From Pleurotus ostreatus/Saccharomyces cerevisiae fusant (lineage: Eukaryota > Opisthokonta), in contig JAMQCK010000459.1 of NCBI GenBank assembly GCA_024196135.1, positions 1 to 22,318 on the forward strand: a stretch of DNA of 22,318 nucleotides. Direction: 5' to 3'. Below, one piece after another: positions 7,763-18,217 of the stretch. Position 1 is the first letter of the stretch. Every line of letters starts with the position of its first letter. Both the position numbers and the translations under genes were made by a program. Below the pieces are notes generated by a model, which searched no databases, was not told where the DNA came from, and saw only the letters and a list, made by a program, of their open reading frames with translations.

Positions 7763-8425
7763 GCTCGATGTCCGGGCACGAGGCGGCAACCTGGCGACAA
7801 TGGCACGCGGGCCTCGTGATGTTGTGAATGAACCACGACGAGCGCAGAGAACAAAAGCGTTCGAGTTGAACTTGTCAAGTTCCCAGGACTGAAGTCGCCG
7901 TCAAGATCCTGTCAACTTGACAGTTTCTGTTCAACATGCGCTTGACGGAGGCAATCATGACACAGACAAGTGAGTGGCAGCCACAAACATGGATACCGGC
8001 GCTTATGAACGAAATAGACAGTAGGTGATAGTCAAGAGCATGCCCGAGACGCAGTCAACGCTATCGCCACAACTGCCAAGGCCGTTTGATATCAAGTTGC
8101 TCTCCCGCGAATCTGCCGCCGCTGTCTCCCGCTCGACCGTTCCACGCGTCATGTCCAGGCGTGGCGCAATCCTCATCCTATCACCATCTTGACGAATGCA
8201 TATCGGGACTCCCTAAAGAATATCAACAGCCTGTAAACTGCGCGGTCCGAAGTCGAGCTCGCGGGTCCCTCTCGCGTCATCTGCACTCAATGGCCCCCTT
8301 CATCACACCATCAGCGGGCTTTATGTCGGGTGGGAGCGCCGGGAGCGCGCCCCCCCTCCCCTGTCGATCCCGGTCTCCCTCTTGCTCATCCGTGAGGTCG
8401 TTTCTATAGTCTTTCGCACTTTGCC
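7763..8425. other. Divergent intergenic region before the monooxygenase
   Basis: Apart from the palindrome pair, I see no gene. The last 100 bp before ATG 8426 are rich in C and CT-runs, with TATAG at 8405-8409. Open frames are short and unbiased. Confidence 0.5.
7868..7923. promoter_or_regulatory. Two perfect 15-bp palindromes in a divergent promoter
   Basis: GAACTTG-T-CAAGTTC (7868-7882) and CTGTCAA-C-TTGACAG (7909-7923) are both perfect 7-bp inverted repeats around one base. Their starts are 41 bp apart, close to four helical turns. More CTTGA/TCAAG/GTCAA half-sites lie around them (7900-7904, 7929-7933, 7941-7946). They sit 106-161 bp upstream of the ATG at 7762 and about 500 bp upstream of the monooxygenase. 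A dimeric regulator site is the simplest reading. Confidence 0.55.
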
Positions 8426-10407
8426 ATGCCCAATCCTCGTCCTCGTCGCGTTCTCGTCATTGGTGGCGGCGTCGCTGGTCTGGTGACTCTGCGGAACCTG
8501 ATCAAGCTCGGTGAACAAAAGGGCCACTTCGATCGCGTTGAGCTCGTCGAGCGCCGCGATGATGTTGGAGGTGTATGGTACGCGCTGCTTTCTGCCCATT
8601 TCGCTCATCCCCATTGTCCCCCTTGCCTTCCTGACTGCGATCATCTGTCTGATCGTTACCCTACCACATCTCTGGTCACGTCTATCATCGGCGTGTGCCC
8701 CCTCCCTCCACTGTGTTCACCATTCCTCTACATGCTCACTCACACGCTACCAGGTACCTTGACAATCCACCTCCCAACTCCACCACCCCTCGCTGGCCCT
8801 CCCCCGCCTACCCAGGCCTGATCGGCAACGTCCTCCCCGAATACCTCTCCTACTCCGACTACCCTCCCTTCCCCACCCCACCCGGCCACCCCGAGCAGCC
8901 CTTCCCCACCCTCCAAGAAACCTACGAGTACCTCAAGGGCTTCGCTAACTCCCTCGCGCCCGGCCGCATCCGCCTCAACACCGAGGTCGTGCGCGTCGTC
9001 GAGAAGGACGGGCCCGTCCCGAGCAAGGACGGCGGGAACGGGTGGACCGTGGTGCTGCGGGACTGGACTGATGGCGGGAAGGAAAGGGAGGAGGAGTGGG
9101 ACGCGATCGTGAGCGCGGTGGGGTACTATGATACCCCTGTGTGGCCGGACGTGCCGGGGTTGGATAAGGTGCGGGAGGCGGGGCTGGCGGAGCACGCGAA
9201 GGCGTATAGAGGGCCGCAGGGGCTGGAGGGGAAGGTGGGCTGTGCTTGTCAAGTATTGCGGGCTTGGGTGCTTACGGCCTTCTCAGCGCATCCTCGTGAT
9301 CGGCAACGCGAACTCGTCGAACGACATCGCTGCGCACGCCGCCCCAATCGCGCAGACGCCCGTCTACCGCAGCATCCGGCGGCCCGCGCTGTTCAACTTC
9401 CCCAGCCTGCCCGACCCGCGTATCAAGGACGTCGCGCCCGTCCGAGAGTATGAACTCGTCGAGGGCGAAGGCGGAGCAAAGAAGGTGAGCGATCGTCTGC
9501 GACACCCCCAACTCCCGCACCCTGAACTCTGAGACCCCCCACCCAGGTCCGCGCCACCCTCACCGACGGCACCGTCATCGACAACATCGACCTCGTCCGC
9601 CTCGGCACCGGCTACCGCCCCTTCCCCGCCTTCATCCACGTCCGCGCGCACCCCGCCACCCTCCCCTCCCCCTCCCCCTCCACCACCGCCGCCCCCGCCT
9701 CCCTCATGTCCCCGCCCCCCTCCCCGCACCGCATCCCCGCGCTCCACCGGCACATCCTCTACGCCCCGAACCCCTCCCTCGCGTTCAACGGCTCCGCGAT
9801 GTCGCACACGCCCTTCACGATCGCGGACATCACGAGCGCGTGGGCCGCGCTGGCGTGGACGGGCGAGATCGCGTACCCGGAGAGCGTGGAGGAGCGGTTG
9901 AGGTCGGAGCAGGAAAGGCTGCAGTGGATCGAGCAGGCGCGCGCGAAGGAGGCGGCGGAGGCGCTTGTGAAAGCGGCGCACGTTGGCGAGGCGGAGGTTG
10001 ACGGCGCCAGCTCCAACGGGTCCACCACCAACGGGACCACCACCAAGACCACGTTGAACAGCGACGGCACGCTGCCCGGCGCCGCGGCCAAGGAAGCCAA
10101 CGGGACCGCCGCCACCGCCGCCACCCCCTGGACCTCCGGTCCCTCCGACGGGCTCACCTACAACGTCTTCGGCGGCTACGAGCAGGAGTACGCCGCGGGC
10201 ATCCGCGCGGATATCGTCAGGGCGCGCCCCGAGCTGGACACGGTGCTCCCGGAGTGGAACGACAAGCGGACGAGGCAGCGCGAGGCGATGTACGCGCTGA
10301 AGTATAGGTCGCTGGAGTGGGCGCGGAACAAGCGGGAGGCGGAGGCGCGGGCGAAGCAGGAGGCAGAAGCGAAAGCGAAGCAGGAGGAAGTGGCTGCCGC
10401 TGCGTAG
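8426..10407 (+). CDS. Flavin-containing monooxygenase
   Basis: An FAD- and NADPH-dependent monooxygenase of 563 residues. Exons are 8426-8577, 8754-9234, 9287-9484 and 9547-10407; the introns are 176, 52 and 62 nt. The FAD-binding motif VIGGGVAGL starts at residue 11. GGVWYLDNPPP and YPGLIGNVLPEYL follow. The FMO fingerprint is present in relaxed form at 192-202 (EAGLAEHAKAY, with E in place of the usual F). The NADPH motif is VIGNANSSNDIA (215-226), a degenerate GxGxxG. LGTGYRP (296-302) corresponds to the FATGY motif. NPSLAFNGSAMSHTPFTIAD is typical of fungal members. The C-terminal part carries an Asn/Thr/Gly/Ala low-complexity insert and a charged Lys/Glu/Ala helix at the end. Substrate unknown. 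A Baeyer-Villiger enzyme cannot be excluded. It is followed in the same direction by the NmrA-like gene. Confidence 0.9.
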
Positions 10408-10484
10408 GTGCGGTGGTTAAATTGGCCCGTGTATCTAATGTACCTTCATAGATGTATTTCAGTCCAGTATCTGTGCTCTGAATT

Positions 10485-10545
10485 CAAAGTTGAACATTCT
10501 CATCACGTGCAGGCCACTGCTTCCGGAGAATGCCGTACCGAGCTC
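10485..10545 (+). repeat. CACGTG repeat, copy 1
   Basis: CAAAGTTGAACAT, then CACGTG (10504-10509), then TTCCGG, in the same order as copy 2 (12477-12538). It is less exact than copies 2 and 3. It starts 78 bp after the monooxygenase stop codon, in gene orientation. Confidence 0.5.
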
Positions 10546-10948
10546 GCGCGTCTGCTGCTTGCTTTCAACAGTCATCATCCAATGCATATGCACTACTCTC
10601 GCTATATGAATCGATCTCAAAGTCGCCCGTGGCGGTCCTCAGCGGATGCTACGTGCCCTGCGTCTACGATTTATGCCTGACCTGCGTCACCAGCAGTGAT
10701 CAACCAAGAGATGACTGGCGAAGATCGTCGGCAGCCCTTACATGGTGCCCCAGTGACCGACGTCAGGATGCCTGTCGGTGACTGTATGCTCTGGCTAGTA
10801 CGTCTATACGCTTATTTACTGCCCTCATGACTGCCGGAATGCATATCCGGTCTATCCTCTCGGCGAAGTGGACAAGGTGACGAGCGCGGGACGGCCTCTG
10901 GATGACGCCGACTTCGGGGAGGTGCTAAGGTCTTACGTGCCCAACTCG

Positions 10949-10954
10949 TATAAA
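10949..10954 (+). promoter_or_regulatory. TATA box of the NmrA-like gene
   Basis: TATAAA 82 nt before the ATG at 11036, followed by a CT-containing leader. Position fits a fungal core promoter. Confidence 0.55.
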
Positions 10955-11035
10955 GGCAATACGAAGGTCCATCGAGATTCTCATTGCCTCGTCTACCTTC
11001 TGTAACTCACAACAGTCATTCCCTGCACTAACTCA

Positions 11036-12413
11036 ATGACGCACATCGCTACAGTCTTCGTGGCCACGGGTATACAAGGTGAATACGCCCTCACCTTCAC
11101 ACATTCTGCACAACTCGCTCACGTACCATTCTTACAGGCAGCTCCGTCGTCGACGCGCTTCTCTCTGACGGCACCTTTACCCCGCGCGCCGTCACGACCG
11201 ATGCAAGCTCGGACGCTGCAAAGGAACTAGCGAGAAGAGGTTGCGAGGTCGTGCAGGCCAGATTCGATGACAAGGACGCGATTGAGCGGGCGGTGACGGG
11301 AGCGGAGTGTGTGTTTCTGGTGAGTGCCGCCACTTCTACTATCGCCAGCCCCAATTATCTTGCGGAAGGGCACTGATAATTACGCAAATCAAAGGTCACG
11401 CTATGCTGGAACGATGAAGTGCCCGAGCAGACCCAGGGCATCAACGTGGTCGAGGCGTGCGAGAGGACTGGTGTCAAGTTCATCGTCTTCAGGTGCGCCT
11501 TCGTGCTAGACAGTGTAGTCTCCTATGTCCTGACGAATTCGACCACTCCGAGTCGTACAGCACCCTTCCTGGGTTACGAGATGTGTCGCATGGGAAGTAC
11601 ACAAGGGTGCCAGAATTCGAGGGTATGTGGCGTACATCCCTGAGCGTGGACTTGATTAACTTGAACTCTTGACCAGACAAGGCATCGGTTCAGAAGTATC
11701 TCGAGACATCGCCAATACCTTGCGCGTCGATTTCGCCAGGCTCTTTCATGGAGAACGTTCCGCGAGGGTGAGTCAATTCCCGTTCGCTATCGTACCATCT
11801 TCTCGCGGTCCTAATACATCACCCCTCAGACTCCTCGACTGCCCCTTCGAAGAGACCGACACCGGCTACATCCTCAACACACATGAGCCCAAAGGATGCG
11901 TCATCATCCAGACCTGGATCGGCAGGGATATGGGGCGCGCGGTCGTTGCGCTGTTCACTCGGTATCAGACGCGGCTAGAGGAGATCGACAAGCAGATGTT
12001 TGTGCTGGGTAGCCAGAGGGCGATGACGGAGGAGTTTGCGCAGGGGTTAGCAAGAGGTACGGGTATCGAGTGTCTCGCGCGGTCCCAATTCGGAGGCGGC
12101 GCACTCATGATCATTGACCTGATTGGTGTATATCGTCCAGGACTCGGGAAACCCGTACATGTCAGGCGTCTAGGAAAGACGGGTGATCCTGCGGTAGACG
12201 AGCTGGTAAGTATGACCCGAGCGAGCATTCCCAAGACTGCACTGGACAGTCGATAGAGTGCTGACACTCTCCTCAGTACGACGCGACAACAGAGTTCGAC
12301 TGGTTCCCGAGATCGACGTACCGGACAAGCGACTGGAGGCCTTGGGTGTGACGGTCGGTACAGTGGAAGAGTTTGCGAGGACGGTTCTGAAAGAGCACCT
12401 GGGACTTAGCTGA
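11036..12413 (+). CDS. NmrA-like NAD(P)-binding protein, frameshift in last exon
   Basis: An atypical SDR of the NmrA/HSCARG family: redox sensor-type proteins that bind NAD(P) and often lack catalysis. Exons: 11036-11078, 11138-11319, 11395-11492, 11561-11622, 11677-11767, 11830-12056, 12141-12205 and 12277 on. The Rossmann motif reads VFVATGIQGSSVV (first G of GATGxQG replaced). VTLCWNDEVPEQTQGINVV, FIVFSTLPGLRDVSHGKYT, FEDKASVQKYLE and PGSFMENVPR are family landmarks. The last exon starts YDATTEFDWFP. It then leaves the family frame and stops at 12349-12351 (280 residues), while the conserved end (IDVPDKRLEALGV, GTVEEFARTVLKEH) continues in another frame to TGA 12411-12413. One missing C in the TTCCCG run at 12304-12309 would explain this: a sequencing or assembly slip or a real mutation. 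The alternative is an acceptor inside TTCCCGAG at 12310-12311. Family identity is secure. Confidence 0.85.
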
Positions 12414-12476
12414 GTTCTCGAAAGAGCATTGATGTAGCGTATCGGTATCCTACTACGACGGCATTAACAGCGTTAG

Positions 12477-12538
12477 CAAAGTTCAACATCTCGTCACGTG
12501 TAGATCACGGCTGCATCCGGCAACGGCCGCAGCGAGCA
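12477..12538 (+). repeat. CACGTG repeat, copy 2
   Basis: TTCAACAT (12482-12489), five bases, CACGTG (12495-12500), then CGGCAACGGCCG (12518-12529). All three words occur exactly in copy 3, with a 2-nt spacing difference. It begins 63 bp after the NmrA-like gene's outer stop codon. Confidence 0.7.
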
Positions 12539-12702
12539 TATGCGCCCCGAACACGGAAAGGATGCTCATCCCTTTCGTGTCAAGTCCATCTTGCAGGATT
12601 TTGTATACAAGGTGACTATGACCGGATTGCTCTAAAGAGCAATGCTGGCTTACCGGCAGCCGCCGTTGCGCCGAAGCCAAGTGTGACAACAGAATAATTG
12701 CG

Positions 12703-12900
12703 TGTGACGACGGGGATTCGCGAGCGAGCCACAAATTCCCTCTTCCTTCCTACCACCACCTTGAGCAGCACCTGGCCTTGAAGCTCCTCATCGTGCCGCC
12801 CTCTTGGCCCAAATATAGGGCCCGAAGAATACCCTTGACTTTGTTCGTCGAATGCTTCGGTAGTAGAAAGCATCAGCCCGGCTCGAGCGTGCATATACTC
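12703..12900 (-). repeat. Diverged ~190-bp repeat, copy A
   Basis: Read on the minus strand, this matches 18379-18566 on the plus strand in ordered blocks. They are GTATATGC, ACCGAAG, CGAACA, a 14-mer GGCCCTATATTTGG (12822-12809), GAGGGA, TTTGTGGCT (12735-12727) and the 12-mer CGCTCGCGAATC (12726-12715). An open frame of about 90 residues lies in it, but it is not recognised. Confidence 0.72.
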
Positions 12901-13912
12901 ACTTTCAAGATACTACCTGAGGCGCAGTGCTCCTTCTATCATTAGGCTAGTCTTTTGGCGCCTGCTAGATTCTGCTATTGGTCAGTTTGTCCGTCCAGCC
13001 TCCATAATTGGCCGGTTGGTGACAAATATAGGTGAGCGTCTTGTCCCTTACCGCCATGTTTTCTTCGCTCAGTCAGCGGACACGCCAGCGACTGCTTTCG
13101 TCTGCATGTCGACTTTTCTGACCTTGTTGCGCTATGATCTTGTCCACCTGGAGGGAAGCACGATTTAGCTCAGGTTCATCCTTCAGAGCAGCCAGTCCGG
13201 TACCACGGGAAACCACATCTGCAGGCGACACAGAAGAACCAGCGTCGTACACTCACAGGGTATAGGACAGCCTGTATTAGTGCGAACGGCATCCTCGCTC
13301 GTACATCTGCTTTGGTGAAGGCATTCTTACCGGTTTCAAGAAAGTGAGCCGCTCTTCCCGACTGAAAGCCCATTATCGACACTTATTTTCTGGTACTCTA
13401 CTACCTTATAGAGCCACCTGAATCTCTCCCTACGCAAGCAAGCGATATACGGCATATATTACCAAAGCAGAGGCGGTCAACCATATCGCTGTGGGTGCCA
13501 GCAGGCGCGATCCACGTGGCTCCACATGTTTCGCCGCCGCTGCTGTGCGATCTCGGACAGCTTCCTCTGCTCGGCTATACCCCTTCCCTTCCTCCGTTGA
13601 TGATCCCTGGACTTCTTGCTCCCAAGGCGGTCCAGGGAGACCGCGCCCGGGAGGTCTTCAAGGACGCGCCCGACCGAAACTTCCACTTTCGACGCGTCTC
13701 AGGCACCGCTCACGCGCGCTCGGCGATCACCGTGCACACCTTGGAGAGCCTGCGGTCACTTGTAAGTCACCACGATGAGTGTCAGACCTGTACTCATATA
13801 ACCTTGTATCCTCTTAGCTTCTCCCTTACTCCCACCCTACTAGCCCATGCGCGGACGCTCGAGATAAGGCCCCAGCTTGACGTCGATCCAGTCCCCCTCC
13901 CAACGCGCAGTC

Positions 13913-15901
13913 ATGGTCCACCTCGGAATCAAGGACAAGATCCTCTCCCAGCCCCCCAGCTTTGCGAAGAAGAAGCAGTATGAGCAGCAGGAAGTCCTGG
14001 GAACGGGCAGCTTCGGCAAAGTAGTGGTGCGTGCTCTGCGTCGCAGGCAGTACGCCGAACACTGACGATCGGGGGCAGAGAGCGATATGGTATGTCCCGC
14101 CTGAGCAGGTCGGGCTCGCCGAGCGCGGCGCTGCGGCCGACCCCAATCCCTCCCCCGGCCCCCCTCGCCCCTCGACCCTCACCCCGGACTCTGCATCCTC
14201 TCCCGCGGCGATCAAGGCTCACAGCGTCATGACGAAGGAGGTCGCGCTCAAGATCATTCCCAAGAAGAAGGTCAAGGGCAACGAAGCCAGCGTCTGGGGC
14301 GAGATGGAGGTCCTCAAGGGCCTGGATCACCCGAACATCGTACGGGAGCCCGCCCAGCACCGCCGCGCGATCGACTGACTGACATCCCCCAGGTCAAGTT
14401 CTACGAGTGGTTTGAATCACGGACGAAGTACTACCTCTCGTTCGAGCTCGCGGTCGGCGGCGAGCTGTTCGAGCGCATCCTCCAGAAGGGCAAGTTCACG
14501 GAGAAGGACGCCGTGAGCGTCGTGAGGTGCGCCATCTCGTCCGCAGCACGGGCGCTTGTTCCCGGTCGCTAACGCGCGCGGCGTGCCAGGTCCATCCTAT
14601 CGGGTGTCGCGTATCTGCACGACCATGATATCGTCCATCGCGACCTCAAGTGCGCATCCTGATCACTCCTGCCCCCGCCCGTGCTCACAACCCCGCAGAC
14701 CGGAGAACATTCTATACCGCACCCGAGCACCCGACAGCGACATCGTCATCGCGGACTTCGGGATGTGCGTAACGACTCTGATGGTGTGCTTCTTGGAGGT
14801 GCTGACACCGCGCCTGCAGAGCCAAACATCTCCACTCGCCCGAGGAGCAGCTAACCTCGCTCGCGGGAAGCTTAGGCTATGTCGCCCCGGAGGTGCTCAC
14901 GCACCAGGGCCACAGCAAGGCCGTCGATATGTGGTCAACTGGCATCATCACCTACGTCCTGCTCTGCGGCTACTCCCCCTTCCGTTCCGAAGACGCCCAA
15001 ACGCTGCTCAAGGAGACCTCTGAGGCAAAGATTGAGTTCCACGATCGGTACTGGAAGAATGTATCGCAGGATGGTGCGTTTCTTTGTCTGTACCCACCTC
15101 TTCCGGTACTCATCCCTCTCCAGCCAAGGACTTCATCAGGCGACTCCTGAACCCCAATCCCAAGCTGCGCCCAACCGCGGTCGAAGCGCTGCACGATAAG
15201 GTGCGCATTGTCATGACGTCATCCTAGTATCCCGTCCCTCTGACCTCTAACCCTTCCAGTGGCTCACCGGCCTGCAACCCGACGCCGAGCACGATCTCTC
15301 CGAGGGTCTGCGCGCGCACTTCAACCCGCGCAAGCGCTGGAAGAGCGCGATGAGCAGCGTGCGCGCTCTCCGACGGCTGAACTCGGGCGCGTCGAGCAAG
15401 AGCGCAAGCAGCGGCGGCTGGCGCGGCGACGACCTGGACAGCGACAGCGACGAGGAGCCCAGGCTGGGTGGACCGGCGAACGGGGAGAACTCCGATGCGC
15501 TGGACAGGATACACGAGGACCATGCGACGGTCGCGGTGATGACGCCGGAGGAGACAGATCATGAACTTGAACTGCAACGGGCGAAGTTGGGCGGGGCAGC
15601 GGAGAATGAGACTGCGATACCAAGTCACCCTAAGGACTCCACGCCGCCGACGCCTGCTGTAGAGTCAACGCCCGCAGAAGCACCAGCTGTACCATCCGCA
15701 CCAGCGGCAGAGAAGGCCTCCTCTCACTCCCGAAAAGCTTCGACCGTAAGCTTCAAGGATGGGCGGGAGACGCCTTTGGCGATGCCAGGGACATTCTACG
15801 ACGATGATGGACCAGCGTCGAGCCAGAGTCACGACGAGGGCGGGCACTTATCGTGGGTGGAGATGTTCAAGCGACTACACTTTGGGGGTGGACATAAATA
15901 G
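13913..15901 (+). CDS. Ca2+/calmodulin-dependent protein kinase, CaMKI-like
   Basis: A Ser/Thr kinase of 535 residues that should act downstream of calmodulin. Exons: 13913-14026, 14079-14339, 14393-14526, 14590-14649, 14699-14764, 14820-15073, 15124-15200 and 15260-15901; introns are 49-63 nt. Landmarks: glycine loop GTGSFGKV (30-37); a Pro/Ser/Ala-rich insert (about 43-88) before VALKII with catalytic K96; E113 in WGEMEVL; HRDLKPEN with D188; DFG at 209-211; GYVAPEVL after the activation loop; [19 protein letters not shown]. The autoinhibitory/calmodulin-binding segment is about 335-363 ([20 protein letters not shown]). A 170-residue acidic, Ser/Pro-rich tail follows. The activation loop has TSLAGS where animal CaMKI has the CaMKK-target Thr (STACGT), so Ser225 is at the Thr position. 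Start chosen as the first ATG before the conserved [16 protein letters not shown]. Confidence 0.94.
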
Positions 15902-16469
15902 TATTGGCTGGTTTGTTGTGGACCTTTCCGTTGCGATATTCTTTTTTGTTCGCGCTTCGCGCCCGCGGTCCTCCATGCGCCTCCTCTGTTTCTTCGCGCT
16001 TTATTTTTCTCCGCGCTCGACTATACCTATACATGCTTCCCGCCCTCTCCTCCGCGTCTTTTTTTGTCCTTGTGGGCCCTTCCTTATCCTGTATATCCAC
16101 CCACACCTGCTACGCTCGTCTGCACTCACTTCCGTTTTCGCGTATCAAAATCGGACTCTGCACACCCAGTTCTAGCTATTTATCGCGGGAGGTATCATAC
16201 ATTTTCCCTCGCGGGAGGTATCATACATTTTCCTCGCCGGAGGTACCATACACTTTCCCTCGCGGGTGGTGCTGTACATGTTCGCTGGCTAGGATATGTC
16301 GCTCGTCAGCGTTGCTTCTCTCATTCTACTTCTTTTCTTTCTTGCGTCGTGTGGTCTCGACGGGGTACATGGGATGGACTAATACAACAATTGTACTCAA
16401 ATCCCGGGAAAGCTCGTGTTGTGCGATTGAAGGACCGTTATCCAGTTCACCGTAGCGGCTGAGCATAGT
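15902..16469. other. Convergent 3' region between kinase and SDR2
   Basis: AT/pyrimidine-rich, with T-runs at 15942-15949, 16006-16009 and 16061-16067 that fit 3' ends. It contains the 26-bp minisatellite. No gene seen. Confidence 0.5.
16183..16285. repeat. 26-bp x 4 minisatellite in the kinase 3' flank
   Basis: Units at 16183-16208, 16209-16233 (one base shorter), 16234-16259 and 16260-16285. The core is TCGCGGGAGGTATCATACAT followed by a TTTCCC-like end. The first two are nearly identical and the last is the most diverged. The array starts about 280 bp after the kinase stop. Confidence 0.9.
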
Positions 16470-17737
16470 CTAGTCCATAGCGGCGCCGCCGTCGACGGAT
16501 ATCTTGCAGAGGTTAGGACTGTACGAAGTTGAGGAACAACATAAACGTACGGTTTGTCCTGGGCAAGGGCTTAGCGAGCGATGGGGCAACGACCGGATGG
16601 AACCTTACCTGTGATATAACTTGTCTCTTCCTTCGCCAGGAAGGAGACAAGGTTGGCGACATCCTCTGGCGTGCCGTGTCGTCGCATCGGGACCTGGTTT
16701 GCCCACTTTTGAAGTGAGGAGTCAGTGAGTAAGATACAAGGCGTTGTTGGCAGGGAGAGATACGAGGATACGTACCTTCTCCAGAGTGTGTCCGCCGATG
16801 GCATCCATGCCTGACTTGGTGACTACATAGACTGAGCGTTGTCACCCAAGAGGATAGTAGACTTCGCACCCATTGTAGTTTCCATCATACCTATACGAAA
16901 TCGGTCAAAATATCAGCGATCAGCGGGGGTTGGGCGTACACACCTGGCGCGTACGCATTGACCGTAATGCCATGTGGCCCAAGGTTGAGGGCTACGATAC
17001 AGTAAGATACCTGCACAAATGGGCTCAAGACGTCATGGAAACATACCCGTGCAGGAAGTAAGTCCCCGAACAGCGTACTTGGTCGCCACGTAGGAGGTTT
17101 GACCGGTCGCCGCTGCTCTCGTGGATGAAAAGGCATCGAAGGAAGCAGATTGATAAAGTGCTTACGCCTTTTTCCCGAGTGAGACGAAGCGCCAATGATG
17201 CGCCCCTGCCGATGGCCTTTCTCAATCATCCTTCGTCCTGCGTACTGATAACAGAGGAAGCATCCCGTCGTGTTCACGTTTGTGACGCGATTGAAGTCCG
17301 AGACCGTTTCTGGATATGAGTGAGCGCTTGCCGAACAGGATCTGCGAGACGAAGGGAACCTTCAAGGAAAGGCGCGGGTATCAAGATGCCTGCATTCGCG
17401 ACCATCTGGCGAGGGCGCCCCAGTCAGCATCAGCATATCTCCCGCCGATAGTCGCACAGTCAGCTGCACTACACACCACATCGAAGCCGCCAAGCGCATC
17501 CGCGGTGCCATCGATCATGGCCTTTACATCGCTTTCCTGGGTGACGTCTCCGGGGAACACAGCGGAGCGCACGCCGTGCTGCTCGACGAGGCTCGCGACA
17601 TCCTTGAGCGCCTCGGTCTTCGATGGAATGTCGTTGAGGCCGACGTGGAGGCCGTCTTTGGCGAGGCGGAGTGCGATGGCTTTCCCGAGGCCTTGAGAGG
17701 CACCGGTGACGAGGGCGACGCGACGAGGATCAGACAT
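16470..17737 (-). CDS. Short-chain dehydrogenase/reductase, SDR2
   Basis: A classical NAD(P)-dependent SDR of 256 residues and paralogue of SDR1. Exons: 17737-17477, 17405-17360, 17309-17166, 17112-17047, 16991-16944, 16890-16870, 16822-16776, 16705-16609, 16558-16551 and 16502-16470. Exons 2-7 are 46, 144, 66, 48, 21 and 47 nt, identical in length and phase to SDR1. Exons 8 and 9 (97 + 8 nt) equal SDR1's single 105-nt exon. The binding motif is TGASQGLG; NAG and NVN are present. The catalytic Ser lies in SSHSG and the Tyr/Lys in YVATK, 13 residues after the Ser. It ends SVDGGAAMD. The 8-nt exon encodes part of G-Q-T. The intron 2 donor (GTTCCC) is weak. Same likely reductase class as SDR1; substrate unknown. 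It is convergent with the kinase gene. Confidence 0.9.
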
Positions 17738-18217
17738 GGGGGAGCAAGCCAAAGTTCAGAGGTGTTAGGGCGGGGAACAGACGAAGTCTCTTCCTGAGAA
17801 GATCAAGGGCTTTAGTATGAGGCATGTCAGACGACGCGCATGCTAGGGTGCGGACTTGAAGGCTCGGACTGCAAAGTGGTGAGGGTAATAAGGGCGCACA
17901 TAGGAGATTGCATATTATCGATGAGGGTGAGCAGGTCAGGGAGAAGCCCGGGAGGAACCTTTCAGAAGAGCCGATGCCTGATATCGAGCAATAATGACCG
18001 CGGCGTAAGGTCAAAGAAGTTCTTCGAAGGTCATGCGCTGCGCAGTGTTCGCTAAGCGGTTGCCGCTATCCGCTCACCAGCTACTGTGAAGGTTCGTGAG
18101 AAAGCATGGCCCTACAGAGCGGTCCGGCAATAAAATATTGGGCGGGAGATACAGCAACCTAGCGATAGGCATCTCATGGTGGTCGTCGAGAGCAAGAAGT
18201 GCGCGCGCCTTTGGTTA

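Larger units (their letters stand above)
10408..11035. other. Intergenic region between monooxygenase and NmrA-like gene
   Basis: This region holds repeat copy 1 (10485-10545) at its left and the NmrA promoter at its right. I see no gene; the short open frames in the middle have no codon bias or recognisable motif. Confidence 0.5.
12414..13912. other. 1.5-kb gap between NmrA-like gene and kinase
   Basis: Contains CACGTG copy 2 and repeat copy A in its first 500 bp. From 12900 to 13912 I see no convincing gene. Minus-strand fragments near 13176-13382 (including KADVRARMPFALIQAV) have possible splice signals, but their introns would be too short. The final part should be the kinase promoter and leader; TATAA at 13797-13801 lies about 115 nt before the ATG. 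Confidence 0.5.

Noticed and set aside
7218..7892. 224-residue plus-strand open frame
   Set aside because: Antisense to the EXPERA start and the codon-biased minus-strand frame; composition is Arg/Ala-rich as expected for antisense of GC-rich coding DNA.
9364..9981. 205-residue minus-strand open frame
   Set aside because: Antisense to exons 3 and 4 of the monooxygenase; Gly/Arg/Val-rich low-complexity translation from a GC-rich exon.
1476..12413. Secondary-metabolite gene cluster
   Set aside because: No polyketide synthase, peptide synthetase, terpene cyclase, P450 or transporter is seen; the redox genes are interleaved with ribosomal, HMG-box and membrane-protein genes.
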